In this document: piece by piece, positions 9,842-21,083 of the stretch
Numbering within the stretch: position 1 is the stretch's first letter
How the letters are laid out: each line of letters starts with the position of its first letter
Source of the DNA: Diadema setosum
Lineage: Eukaryota > Echinodermata > Echinoidea > Diadematoida > Diadematidae
Reading direction: 5' to 3'
DNA length: 64,000 nt
Assembly: GCA_033980235.1 (NCBI GenBank)
Contig: CM067077.1
Coordinates: 5,043,367-5,107,366, forward strand
The notes under the pieces: model-generated
Databases searched by the model: none
Told to the model about the DNA's origin: nothing
What the model saw: only the letters and a program-made list of their open reading frames with translations
Made by a program: the position numbers and the translations under genes

Positions 9842-11960
9842 ACATTTAACTCATCAAAATACTTGCAGAAACTTAAAACTGATGTGAGCTAGTTGTGAAA
9901 GTCAACATTGGTACAACATGGACAGCACAAAAAATATGCTGGGCACAAAGTTGGTGTTGTGATCAGTCAAATCCATGTGATTTAAGTCACTCTGGTCAGA
10001 AGGTGAGCAATAACTTCTACCATATACCAGCTGGAAAAAAAAAAGAAACTACTTTACCCTCATGTTTCTTGTCACTGTTTTTATTTTTTGTTGCTATTTC
10101 ACGGTGGTCTATGCTCAGCAATAAAACTTTTATACTCTACAATATCAAAACAGAAATGTTATACTTCGTCATTCAGAAGAACACAGGTCATCTCAAAAGT
10201 ATATAAAGAGAAGCCATGAAGGGAAAAAAAAAGATACAAAAGAAGCATAAAAACATACCCCTACTTTGGCTTTTGGAGGAACCCGTGGAAAACATGGGTT
10301 ACAGTGGTCATGTTGGGGGAAAATGGCAGATCCCATTTCTTACCTGCATGGGGGAAAAAAAAAAAACAGAATGATAAATTATTGATGAATTAATCATGAA
10401 TAAACTTGAAGAACTATGACAGATAAAATCCAGATGGGATTTCATCAGACAACAATAAAAACAGTGAGAGGATATCTTGGGCTTAACATATCATTTGAAC
10501 TTAATTGTTCATAAGTTCATTCCATCAACAAGAAACGGGAACACAGCTGCATGCCTTAGGAAAATTGCCCTTAAAAGATTTACACTTAGATACATGTTGT
10601 GAAGATCATTTCAGATAGTATTCAATCTGCTCATGAACTAATACACTTTCATCAACCTCCAGGAAAACAATTTAACACCTTTTTCTTGAATGCAACAAGT
10701 TCTTCCATCACATTTTGCGCGATAGCCAGGAAAAAACAAAATCACTGAATGTCAACTTTCTGACTTTGCAGTCTATGATCTGTTAGCTTCTCAATTACAG
10801 ATGTATTTCACACTTTACTGTCAAATCTGCGACAGAATGGATGAGAAAACTGATCAACAGATATGTACAGTTTTGAGGAAATGGGCTTCAAAGTTTAGAG
10901 TGCACAGCTAACTGCATAAAAACAATTAGGCATTACAATGGTAAGATGCTGCAGGGCAATTAGGAAACATCACTGCAATGTGATAGAAAAACAAAGGGTT
11001 CAAATTCCACAACATCCTCACACCCTGCTAGTCCGACGATGAGAGAATATCGCAACATCACACTTTCCAATCACCACGGTAACCCCGGTGATACATCACA
11101 ACTGACAGTTTGAGATGCCACATCCGCTGAGAATTTTCCAGACAGTGAATGCATAACAAGATTCGGAGTGGGTCACTGTTCAATTCATGTTTTCGATCTG
11201 CCTGCATGCGTATTCATGCTAGCACCTTTCCTGGAACACTCCATTTTTTGTTTTATTTTCTACACTGTGCCTCATTCTTCCACAGGCTTTGCAAATGGTT
11301 GGAGGGAAATCAGACCTTTCAAGCATGAGATGACAGCATACTATTTTATTCAGTCTACCATTTGATTCAAAGCAAGAGTGTTCATAAGATATTTGTTTAA
11401 GTAAGCCATTATATCCACACATTAATGACTGATGCCATGTTCATTCAGAGTAAATAAAGAGAATGTCAAGAAATAATTATAATTTCTAGATTGTGTTTCA
11501 CTTGCTTCTTTTACACTTATTACAACTTTTACATGGACTTCCCTAGAAGTATGAAGGGAATGTTGGAAATAGGGGGGTCACTAGATTTGAAGCATCTAGA
11601 AAGAATCTTCAGAAGTGAAGAAAGCAGATTTGATATGACTTGATTTGATTTATTGATTTATGCATTATCATTTATATACATGTACACACATTATTGATAA
11701 GCACACAAGTACATGCGTTGTTTACAATGTTGTATAACAAAAGTGTATATGCGCAGTATAAAAAAATAATACAGATTAAGAAGAGGAAGAAGAAAGACAC
11801 CATAGGAAAAACAAAATAACAGGTTAGCCACGGAAAACAATATATATGAAGATCTTCTAACCTCTCCCTTGAAAATAATTCATCCAAAGATCACACCCCC
11901 TCATGCTCTTTCACAGGTTTACTCCGACTCCCAACCCCACCCCCTCCTAGCAGTCATGTG
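9842..11960. other. Unique AT-rich stretch
   Basis: No supported gene. A TTGATTTGATTTATTGATTT run at 11639-11665 resembles the short-repeat tails of LINE/SINE elements. Poly-A runs occur at 10032 and 10351. Longest ORF is about 100 codons with no motif. Confidence 0.4.
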
Positions 11961-11973
11961 GGGTCAAAGGTCG
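11961..11973 (+). promoter_or_regulatory. DR1-like nuclear receptor motif
   Basis: GGGTCAAAGGTCG is two hexamer half-sites spaced by one base with one mismatch to RGGTCA-N-RGGTCA, the type bound by RXR/HNF4-family receptors. It sits in unique sequence, with no nearby gene to assign it to. Confidence 0.35.
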
Positions 11974-12182
11974 GCATCAGCCTCTCCTATCACTCTGGAT
12001 GCTGTACTCTGGGGGCCCTCAGAAATGGGAAATGATTTATGATTTGTTTAGAATCAAGTGTGGCACTCTGATATCTGTAGCTCTGTATCCCAAAAGAGTT
12101 GTATAATTTACGAACACACATACACACACACAGACACACAAGCACTCACAAACTCTTAAAGAAAACCAAAAACCCAAAGAGA

Positions 12183-12280
12183 AATGTGGATTGAGTTAAA
12201 GCAGAAACATTAGTAGAACACATCGGTGAAAGCTTGAGGAAAATCGGACAATCAATGCAAAAATTATGAATATTTAAAGA
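12183..12280 (+). mobile_element. MITE family B fragment
   Basis: Matches the left arm of family B: TGTGGATTGAGT, TAGTAGAACACATCGGTGAA, GAGGAAAATCGGACAATC. Only about 100 bp remain. Compare the fuller copies at 41774 and 53542. Confidence 0.7.
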
Positions 12281-12481
12281 CCTAATAAAATGGTTTTGGC
12301 ATTTTTTTCTCAATGATGTAATAATATTAAATGTTAAATTCTAAGTAATTCTATGGTTGTGCGGGGTTTTTTACTGTTCTGAATTTTGTTCTACATTTGT
12401 TAACATAATGGATACAATTTCCTCGGTTTTGGAAAACTTGCTATACTTTCACCGCATGCGGCGCACTATCACTTTTAAATT

Positions 12482-13485
12482 GTGATGACGTCTAAGAACG
12501 GAGTCGTTCACGACCAGTCTAGCCGTAGCCAGCGAGCTGGCAAGGCTATGCTAGCGCAGCCCGGCCGGCGCCCAGCGACAGCCGGGGCGCGGCCGGCGGC
12601 ATTGTACTACTGGCTAGCGCTGGCGGGGGAGCGAGCTAGCGAGCGCATAGCAGGTGCTGCGCTGCACTATTGTCATTGGCTAAGCCTTTAGACAAAAGAA
12701 TATTTAATGAACTGTATCGGATTTAATACTGCCAGTAATACAGATTACAACTGTGGTACGCTTGGATATCTATTATTTTCGGCGAACTCGTGAAATAGGC
12801 CCCACCACTGCGTGTCTGTACTAACTACGGCGACTCGCCTGATTCAGCCCCACCGTGTGGCGTTCATCTCGGTAGGTAAGCACGGCGGTGGGGCTGCCTT
12901 CCACAGTGAATACTCGTGAATGCGGCGAAATGACTTCATAATATGGCCCTCGGCTCGACTAATTTAACGGCCAATTTAACCATATTTAATACAACCCTAC
13001 CTAACCCTAAACCCTAGGAGGACCTACCCTTGCTTGCTATAAACGCACGGGTACGGTGCACGCGTGACTGCGGTGGGGCCTATTTCACGATAGCCTCACC
13101 ACCACTGCGTGTCTGTATACTACGGCGACTCGCCTGCTTTATAGGCCTAGACCTACTCGTGAATCCAGCCCCACCGTGGCATTCATCGGTAGATAAGCAC
13201 GGCGTTTGGGCTTCCTTCCACAGTATGATTTTTAGCATAAAACAAAAACTACTCGACCAAAATTGACGATCATTCTTGGTATCGTTTTTCTTAGAAAATG
13301 ACGCATCTAAATTACTGATCAAATTGCAGTAACTGACTATGGGAAACTGGTTAGGCTTTTTTTTTTCTTTTTTTAGCCACGACCCACCCTGTAACAACAT
13401 ATCCCCCTAACCGTTAGGCGTTAGAGTGTAGCCTCTGTACTACTACCAAAGATTCTGCAATTACTACTTACTAGTCTACTAGACC
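12482..13485. other. CpG-rich block with paired inverted and direct repeats
   Basis: CpG-rich compared with everything around it. GC-dense core at 12540-12670 (CGCCCAGCGACAGCC, GCTAGCG repeats). An 18-bp inverted pair, CGTGAAATAGGCCCCACC, is at 12789-12806 and reversed at 13072-13089. A diverged direct repeat (CACTGCGTGTCTGTA ... CTTCCACAGT) occupies ~12803-12910 and ~13090-13225. Telomere-like CCCTA units lie at 12993-13016. Function unknown; it may be an old mobile element inside, or the upstream part of, a CpG-rich promoter domain. Confidence 0.5.
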
Positions 13486-13489
13486 TAGT

Positions 13490-13615
13490 GCCGTAGTGGT
13501 AATAGTACACTACTAGTAGTAGTACTAGTAGACTACTACTACTAGTTGACTATTATAACTACTAGTAGACTGCTACTAGATCTACTACTAGACTACTAGG
13601 CCTACTGGTAGTTTA
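13490..13615. repeat. Degenerate CTA/TAG trinucleotide repeat, self-complementary
   Basis: Built from CTACTAG, ACTAGTAG and TACTACTAC units on both strands, so many segments are their own reverse complement (several ACTAGT sites). It lies between GC-rich blocks. Confidence 0.75.
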
Positions 13616-13820
13616 ACTTGTAAGCGCCGGCCGACGGGCCAGGCCACGGCCGGGACGCTCCCGCTTGCTTGCTGCGGCCGGAGTAGCCGCTCACTTTGTG
13701 AGCGAGCTGGGCCTGTTCTTCTAATCTACTTACTAGACAGTTACAACTTACAATGTCAGTCATGTAGAATACAGTGTATCCTTTCTAACGTTAAACTATA
13801 TGGGGGCATACCAGACATAC
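13616..13820. other. GC-rich patch then putative intron start
   Basis: 13620-13710 is CpG/GC-rich (GCGCCGGCCGACGGGCC). If the exon at 13821-14091 is real, this stretch is the beginning of its first intron on the minus strand. Confidence 0.3.
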
Positions 13821-14091
13821 CACTCTGTATTTCCCAGGCGATCGTTTCCGTGAGGTCTATTCTCGGGCTTGGTGCCATGTTCATACGCTCTTGCACTGGC
13901 AGCGGGGGAGATGCAGCTGCTTCATATCGGTAAGGTGCAGCCCTACGATAACGTTCTGGTTCATCGGCTGCCTCTCCCTCCCCATCTTCCCCTTCAACTT
14001 CATGTGCCTCCTCTTCCTCTCCGCTATCGTCAGAGCTGCAGTCTTCTTCATCATCATCAATGTCGAAGTTTACCCATATAGGGGAAGACAT
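13821..14091 (-). CDS. Candidate first coding exon of an acidic protein
   Basis: The minus-strand ORF begins with ATG at 14091 (A at -3). It encodes about 90 residues: MSSPIWVNFDID, then a highly acidic region (about residues 10-45, rich in D/E with short Ser runs), then RYRRAAPYRYEAAA and a Pro-containing stretch, ending near ETIAWEIQS. A plausible 5' splice site, GTG|GTATGT, follows codon 90. The ORF itself stops at 13756 with a less protein-like tail, supporting splicing. Codon use is varied and the block is CpG-rich, unlike simple-repeat ORFs. Upstream is a promoter-like segment with an E-box. I do not recognise the family; acidic N-termini occur in nuclear proteins and in some transposase genes. 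No downstream exon is identified here. Confidence 0.5.
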
Positions 14092-14345
14092 TATGCTCGA
14101 GGTACCAGGTATCTGTGCAAGCTAACTTAGTGATAATGTACGTGGTAATGCGTACATGTCGACAGTCAGTGTGTCGACCGGGAGCGCACATCCCGCGGGC
14201 CCGGGCCTGGCCGGGCCAGCTATCGTGTACGCGCGTGTACCAAGCTAGTAATCTGAGTGCTTGTGCTGAGCGGCGTCTGCTAACTGAGCACAACTCCGTG
14301 CTTATACGTCATCAATCGGTTCAGGGGTGTTGGTCACGTGACTAT
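14092..14345 (-). promoter_or_regulatory. Candidate CpG-rich promoter with GTCACGTGAC E-box
   Basis: This 250-bp segment upstream of the acidic exon is CpG-rich (CCCGCGGGCCCGGGCC; GTACGCGCGTGTAC) and contains the palindromic E-box GTCACGTGAC (14333-14342). That is the core bound by USF/MiT-type bHLH-zip factors and matches the CLEAR-type element. On the minus strand a CRE-like TGACGTAT and a TATAAGC occur at about 14301-14312. Placement relative to the ATG at 14091 fits a promoter, but no transcription start can be seen directly. Confidence 0.4.
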
Positions 14346-14514
14346 CTTTTTCGCAAAAGCTGCAACGGGGTCCTCCAAAAATGTGATATTTGGGGGAGTT
14401 TCTAGAAGCGATAAAAACCGGAACGACACTGACAACATATTTACATTGATAATCATGACATATATTTTACATTTCTTTTGCATATTAAAAAATTTTGGAA
14501 GCATTTTATTAGGT

Positions 14515-14985
14515 TTTTAAAGTTTGGTGTTGCAACCGCTGGATGAGGAGACTAGTAGAGGTTATGATGTCATGTGTGGACAACAATATAAAGAAAGATA
14601 TGAAGGGAATTCCACCAAAAAAAAAAAAAAAATCATTTTTCATGAAAATTAAACATTCAATCAACTTGATACTGCCGTTATGGGTAGTAACTATTCCCCC
14701 TGCTTTCTGAAAGTGGTTAGGCATGTGCTCTTTCATTATGCTAGAAAAGTGAAAGCATGTTGAACTTTCTTTATATTTCCTATATAATTGCTGTCAAGAC
14801 ATGATGTCATAAACTCTAGTAGTCTCCTCATCCAGCAGTTCCAACACCAAAACTTTAAAAATTCATTACTTTTGCATCGACAGTCCAATTTTCCTCAAAC
14901 TTTCACCAATGCGTTCTACTACTGTTGCTGCTTTCACTCAATCCACATTTCTCTTGGGTTTTGGTTTCCTTTATTTAAACTCAAA
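14515..14985. mobile_element. MITE family B copy, ends lost
   Basis: Palindromic core: TTTAAAGTTTGGTGTTGCAA ... GGATGAGGAGACTAGTAG on the left and its complement CTAGTAGTCTCCTCATCC ... ACACCAAAACTTTAAAAATT on the right, with CCCCCTGCTTTCTGAAAG in the middle. The right side continues through GTCCAATTTTCCTCAAACTT. Terminal AAAGGACAAGTT sequence is missing on the left. Small ORFs inside are by-products. Confidence 0.75.
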
Positions 14986-15148
14986 CTCTCTCCCTCTCTC
15001 TATGCACTCTCCTTCTTTTTGCTTTTCTGTCTGTTTTCAAGAAATGCAGCACAAAGTCACATTTTGCATCTGACCTACTTTCACAGTGTCTAATTTTCTG
15101 TCAGTACATCTCGTTAATCTTAGGAGACAATTTTTAATATCTAATACC

Positions 15149-15560
15149 TTAAAGGGATCATAGAGTTTTAGTTGAGACCTAATTTCAGGTTTCTTACATT
15201 TTTTTATTTTTTTGTGAGATAATGAAAAACCTCTTATGAAATATGAAAGAGCAATGTAATTCTATGAGGAATTCAACGTTTATTTGATGAAAATTGGTTT
15301 TGAAATGGCCGAGATATCAAAAAAAGAGCGATTCTAATAAAGTGTGGGACCCACACTTTATTCTAATCGCTTTGTTTTACTTTGTTTTTGGATGTTTCAG
15401 TCATTCCAAACCCGATTTTCATTAAATAAACTTTGAAATCCTCTTAAAATGGTATGCTCTGTACTAATATATCATAAGTGTTTTCTTGGTAAACTTTGTA
15501 TCTCAAAAAAAAATAATAAGCCCAATTTTCATCTCCACCAATACTGTACCATCCCTTTAA
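15149..15560. mobile_element. MITE family A, copy 4
   Basis: Left end TTAAAGGGATCATAGAGTTT; right end ATACTGTACCATCCCTTTAA. Inverted arms with TTATTTGATGAAAATTGG, and centre TGTGGGACCCACACTTTATT, which is itself a perfect dyad. About 412 bp, the longest family A copy here. Confidence 0.85.
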
Positions 15561-16918
15561 ACATATGTAAGCCGACACATCTTCATGCCAATATCTTCTG
15601 GTTACACTTTGATGCTTAGTGTCACTGAAGCTGGAGACATTGATAGAAACGGGGGATAAAATAAAACAACCTTTACATATGCATGGATGTTATCATCGTC
15701 ATCATTTTCTCCACATTTACATCAATTACATTCAATTTTGGCACTTCTGACAAAAGACTCTCCTTGATTATTAAGCTGTTGGCAACCAGATTTTGCAATC
15801 TCCATAAAGTTTGCAAATGACAGCAGTTTCCCCCGGTAGGCAAATGGGTAAAGAGGAACTTTGATTGCTTCTAATCTCACAATCACAACATGGATGGCAG
15901 TCAGGAAGAGGCCAAATGGTACAGTGCATTGTGGGATAGAAATCGCCTAGACTAACTCCTGTACCCACACAACCAACCACTGACTGTTTTACATCATCTA
16001 AAGACAGGAATTCTCACTACAAAAACTTGCCTTTTTCCCCCCGACTTCTTGATGCTTCAGCACAGACACATCATGCTTTGTATAATCAATTTACTCACAG
16101 GAGCGAGTACGAACAGTCAAATGATTTAATAAACGAAACCTGTTTTGTTTACTCAATAAAGCCACAAAACAATCTGTCTCCTTTACAGAAGAGTTCTCAG
16201 AGAATGTTATCTTAAATTCAATTCACACTGACACATTCAGTGAACATCGATACAAAATGCAGCAAAACTTGTATTTCACACAAATTTTGCACCTGTGTCA
16301 ACAACCCACTGGAAATTCACTACTTTTCCCTTCCACGCAGCTATTGGACTGTGCATATATGCAGTGAGCAGGGAATCTACCAAAGCCACAGGAACATGGC
16401 ACGAGTGTGTTTTCTCCCCCCATTTCAGAACACACCTAATCTCGTGGAATAAAACGTTCTACATCTCCTTCAGCGTCAACACTTTCTTGCTCTGCAACTG
16501 TCTGCCCAAGCTGTGTATTATGCCTTGGTTTCTAAGTGAACAATTTCAATGAGATACATTTACACTGCTGATCATTCGTAGGTAGGCCTCCTACTAGATA
16601 TAGCAATGTTCCACATAGTGTTTATTCATTTTACACTCTGCACATGGTGCAAAAATACAAACATGCCAATATCCTTTCTCCAATTTGGTTTGCTCTCGTG
16701 AACATAATATAACGATAATTAGAAACATGGTCTACACAATCATCAGAATAAAAAACAAGCATATTTTGCCTCACTTTATAGGGTAATAAACATTAAAACT
16801 GCACCAATATTTTAACTTCCTCAACGCACTCAAAGAATGGAACTGATCTCCATTTCATAAGTTTGCATACCTCAAGAGGCTACAAATCATGCCCAGAGTA
16901 GGGGCTTGTGGGAGTTGG
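15561..16918. other. Unique stretch
   Basis: Mixed AT-rich DNA without clear repeats. ORFs up to 85 codons lack motifs, and I see no exon with both good splice sites. Confidence 0.4.
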
Positions 16919-16931
16919 TGACCTATGACCC
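16919..16931 (-). promoter_or_regulatory. Perfect DR1 nuclear receptor motif
   Basis: TGACCTATGACCC is, on the minus strand, GGGTCA-T-AGGTCA, a perfect direct repeat with one-base spacing (RXR/HNF4/COUP type). A CACGTG E-box follows at about 16959. No adjacent gene is visible. Confidence 0.4.
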
Positions 16932-18375
16932 AACCATCAATAATATACCATCACATGTCACGTGGGGGCACTCTTCCCTCAGCTAGCAATAACACAAACC
17001 TAGGAGGAAAAAAAAAACTTGGAGAATCAAAGTTTGCAGGACCTTTAACACTCTTCACCCTTGACATACTCACAGGGAGAAAGGACTGTTTATGATGAAG
17101 TGTACATATCCAGTTGCACACACACAAGAAAACATAAATGACATTTCCCATTGAAAAACACTTGACATCAATGTAAGATAAGACGAGTGATTTGATAGTT
17201 AAACATTTGCAATATATCAGAAAAAAAAAAATGGGCTCCTCACAACTGACAATAATGTTGCCGGTTGTCTGCAGTTTTAGGACAGTCTCTGCATATTAAC
17301 ACTGCTAGGCAGGAGATACTGGTATGACAAGATGCATTCCTCTGCATAAATCATCTGGCTAAAAATAATCTGGACCAGCCAAAATCCCGCCATGGGCAGA
17401 GTCTATTGTTTGAACGATTCCAAACAAAATACACAGATCCAAACATGTGGAAAACACAAAAATTATGACTTCCTCAATAGTTTTTTTTTTCTTCCAGAGG
17501 ACATCTAGCATGATTTCTAGGCAAGGTGGGGACATATATATGGATATCAACCATCTCCTCAGAGCAGATTATGTGGCCCCATTCACATCCAAAAGATAAT
17601 AGGGAGAGTTGCATGGAGCTGGAGAGATAGCTCTCTCATGGAGGATATAGGCATAATACACAGAAGCACTTTAATTTCAATACTAAGCACACAACAGACA
17701 AAAAAAGTACAAGGGTGATTCCTCATAAGCAGTTGACACTCATTAGTGGCCTGAATATCCAAATGATAATTTCACAATACACCATTTTTTTTCTTTCAGA
17801 AAACATGATTGGGTGTTGAAGAAACCTTGTAAGGAAGTAAATGTATGTCCATTAAACAAATTCTACTCCCCCTCCCCCCCCCCAAAAAAAAAAAAAAAGT
17901 TTGCTCAGAGCAGAAGAGAAAGATATTTATCTTTACACTATCACAGTTTAGACTGCAAATGCTTAAAAGATGTGTCAAAAGTACGTAGTTACAGCCAGTA
18001 CGCTCTGGAAAAAAAAAAAAAAAAATCTCCTTCAAAATGCTAGAGAGGTACTCCAACCTGAAGTACATGTATGTTTAAATTGTGAAGGCAAAAACTCTTA
18101 AGATTATCTATAGCATCATCATAATTCTGAAACTCAATCAGATGAGTCTGCAGCAAGTTAAATCTGCAGGTGACATGTTGGTAGTCAAGTGATATCACCA
18201 TGACAACAAAGGCGTCGGCTCCTCTTAGCTTAAAGTGTAGCTCATCAACCGAAGAGGTATACATTACAAATCATACTAGTATCATCTGCAAGGATCACTC
18301 AGGCTGCGATCGCTTTGATTCTGTTTAGTATGAATGGGTCTGCGTTTGCTATCCATCCTCCCCAATAAACGAGCT
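16932..18375. other. Unique stretch with A-runs
   Basis: No supported gene. Homopolymer runs: C then A at 17874-17898 and A-runs at 17221 and 18009-18025. Small ORFs pass through these runs and are not accepted. Confidence 0.4.
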
Positions 18376-18412
18376 GGGTCAAAGGTGAAAAGTATCGAAA
18401 GTCCAAAGGTCA
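18376..18412 (+). promoter_or_regulatory. Pair of DR1-type nuclear receptor motifs
   Basis: GGGTCAAAGGTGA (18376-18388) and AGTCCAAAGGTCA (18400-18412) are both hexamer direct repeats spaced by one base, on the same strand and 11 bp apart. The second matches the HNF4-type AGTCCA/AGGTCA arrangement. Closely spaced paired sites are typical of an enhancer, which is inference. Confidence 0.4.
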
Positions 18413-18973
18413 CAACTTGGTGGGATCAGAGGGAGGGGGGGCATGGGGAACCCCCTTCCTACCCCATCCCCTGAAAAGGTTGGTTTACATGAATGCTGGC
18501 ATTGTTTCAATAATATGAACTCCCTATCTTTGAGGAAAGCTCAGCAAACCATATGCCATCAAGCAGCTGTCTACAAACATTTCTTCTTCTTTCTCACATT
18601 TTTCTCCCTCAAATTTTCAGTCAAGATTTCTGCTGTATGTATATCACAGAGTAGCACTTGCAATTCTTTCAGCTTCCTGACCCACTTCTTCCCGGAGGAT
18701 TTTTGACGTCTATTGTTTGGTTTTCTTCCTTACTGTAACAATATCTGAAGACCTCATGTGTTTGTTTACAATAATTTTGATTTCGTCTTTTATGTTTTGT
18801 ATTTGATGTGAGCTGTCTCAACATCGTTTACATAACTAGATTTCTGGTCGTCGACACGACAGCTGTATGGAAAAATAAAATGTTCTACTCCTTTGTCTTC
18901 TCCCAGCCCCTTTTTCTTAAGTTTGTTTCTCTCACAAGTTACAAGCACCTTGTTTTCCAGCAGATGCACTTTA
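18413..18973. other. Unique stretch
   Basis: T/C-rich DNA with a G-run at 18430-18440. No gene or repeat recognised. Confidence 0.4.
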
Positions 18974-19190
18974 TACTGTATACGCTGTTATTTTCGCATA
19001 CAGATATTTTCGCGAATGAGGAGGTCACGGACATCTTCGGGAGATGTTGTTTTTCGCGAATTGACATGGAGGCCTACATAACCGCACTACGACCTTAGCG
19101 TATGGTTACATTTTCGCGTGTTGTTATGTTCGAGGTCCAACTGTGATTTGCGAAATTCGCGAAAATTAAACCCTCGCAAAAATAACAGTA
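18974..19190. mobile_element. TTCGCG-rich MITE, copy 2
   Basis: About 217 bp. It begins TACTGTATACGCTGTTATTT and ends, on the other strand, TACTGTTATTTTTGCGAGGG. TTCGCGAA occurs repeatedly inside. The two ends are inverted repeats, and the same pattern recurs at 63367 and, degraded, at 5062. Confidence 0.75.
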
Positions 19191-19695
19191 GTCACTTGTG
19201 TCCCAAAGTTAGTACCATATCCACTATATCAGAGACATCATCATATAAAACACTCTTGGCTTATTCCACATTCTGTCTCCATGTAACTTTCTCAAATCTC
19301 AAGTAGCAACTTCTTTTCTAACCACTGAGGGTCTGACGAAGAAAAGTAACATACAGTTATCCATCTTCACACTTTCAAAGTTCACTGTTAATAAAACAGC
19401 CATTAACTATTTATGAGAGGTGGCAATCTTGGTTCACTCTCTCGTAGTGTTGAAAAGGAAGAGGTGTTTGCTTCTCAGTGGTATCTACCTTTTTTCCGCT
19501 GTTTAGTTTGATTGTTTGTTGGGTTTTTTTTCTGAAACCAGCATTTGCTGTGAGGAAAGTGCAGAGCCACAGGGCAGACAAATTAAACTGTTGTGCACCT
19601 CACACCTCTTCTAACAAGGGATGATGAAAAAGGACTGCTAATGGGGAGGTTCATATGTACACAGGTCCCTCCTGGATAGGGACCCCGAGAGTCAC
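19191..19695. other. Unique stretch
   Basis: No gene supported. If the exon at 19696-19794 is real, this would be its downstream intron on the minus strand. Confidence 0.35.
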
Positions 19696-19794
19696 CTGCC
19701 CTGCCTTTGTCTGCGACCACGTCGGGAGGGAACGCGAGATGACGACGCCGACTCTTCCTCCATCGATCACTCCATTTCGGCGTTGGGGCACCTG
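19696..19794 (-). CDS. Possible internal coding exon (33 codons)
   Basis: On the minus strand a long pyrimidine tract (CTCTTTTCCCCTCTTTG, TTTTGCTGCTGCTTTTCAG) ends at an AG acceptor just above 19794. The next 99 bp are GC-richer than the flanks and open, translating to QVPQRRNGVIDGGRVGVV..., and stop at a CAG|GTGACT donor below 19696. The length is an exact multiple of three. I do not recognise the peptide and no partner exon was found, so this rests on splice-site pattern and composition alone. It could equally be a chance match in conserved non-coding DNA. Confidence 0.25.
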
Positions 19795-20504
19795 CTGAAA
19801 AGCAGCAGCAAAAGATGAGCAAACAACATAACAAAGAGGGGGAAAAGAGAGAAAGAAATAGAGAAGGAGAAAAAAGGATACCATGAATTTGCCTTTAGGC
19901 CTCATGCTGCAACAAGACATCTCATTTGCGTACAGCTTGCGCATGAACGATTCAGCTGAACACGTTTGGGAATCGGAGGTGGGGAAGGGGGTGGGGTTGG
20001 ATGAGAGATAGGCGAGCAGCAACTCCTCAAGATGTATTATTTGTTTATCGCATGGATGGAGAGAGAAACCGACCACGCTCTGGATGACTACAGGAAAACT
20101 GTTTTTGCAAGATGCCACCCGCAAGCCCACAGGGCGACAGACAGACACTCTACCGGAAGACAGCAAAGTCACTTACGGGCGTCAAAATCAGTCGGCAAAC
20201 AGATGTGACGGATTTGCAGTCGGTGACTCTGATTATGTGGAACACAGGAAGATGAGGCAATGGCGGCAATGGTGGCTGAGAAACAATAGTTAATACATGA
20301 AGTTTAGGGAACTTTGAAGACAAATACAAATTAAGATCAGAAGAGCATCCTCTCGGGATGGCAATAGACAAATCAACAATGGTTGCTAAGCAACCATCCC
20401 ATCATCTGCTACGTGTACATGTCTCCCTCCATCTACACACAAAAAGCTTCTTTTATGATACGACTGAGTCAATGGCAAACATGGAAGTCCTATGTCCACT
20501 GGGC
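19795..20504. other. Unique stretch
   Basis: Mixed-composition unique DNA. Part of a 173-codon minus-strand ORF lies here, but it crosses the polypyrimidine acceptor region and is not accepted as one exon. Confidence 0.35.
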
Positions 20505-20935
20505 TCCAACCCCAAGCACATTCTGATTTGGAGATTCTCCCGCCTGAATCCCCTAGTTAAGTGGAGACTCTAACGTGATGTGCGCGAGGTGCAAAGCGCA
20601 AAGTCCCTTAATGCGGGCGGGTTCAGGGCCCTGGAAGCTCTAGGGGTCTAGATGCTCTCTTGTGCTATCTTAGGCTTATATTTCAACATACGATGGTACT
20701 AAAATCATATATTTTGGCTTGATAAAACTGCAATTCATATAAAAAAGGTTTTCGGGTGGGAGAAAGATCATATCAAGCAGCAGAAAATACAACCTAGGGT
20801 GGAGACACAGAGCCCGAGCGGGAAAATTTAAATCTTAAGTGGGAGAACGGGAGATTTTGTGAAAATTGGCTATCCGTGGGAAATATCCCGTCGAAAGCAG
20901 TAGAGTTGGAGTCACCTGTTGGACAAAATATCTCC
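20505..20935. repeat. Possible degraded mobile element
   Basis: Bounded by GGGCTCCAACCCC on the left and the inverted GAGTTGGAGTCACC on the right. Includes GCGCGAGGTGCAAAGCGC and GGGAGAACGGGAGATTTTG, a style common in dispersed elements. The inverted match is short and the identity is tentative. Confidence 0.25.
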
Positions 20936-21083
20936 AATTGGTGTCACTGTATTTCTAAAGTACATTGCTGCAAGCTCATGCACAAGTCAATACACTTTCT
21001 GTAAAGTAACTTATGCAAGCTCAAAACAATTAGTAAGCTTTTATCTTCCTTCTCTCTCTCTTGTCTTGTATATGGTCACACAA

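Noticed and set aside
19651..20172. 173-aa minus-strand ORF as a single gene
   Set aside because: It runs straight through a polypyrimidine tract and acceptor site and has no recognisable domain; only the 99-bp segment is kept as a weak exon candidate.
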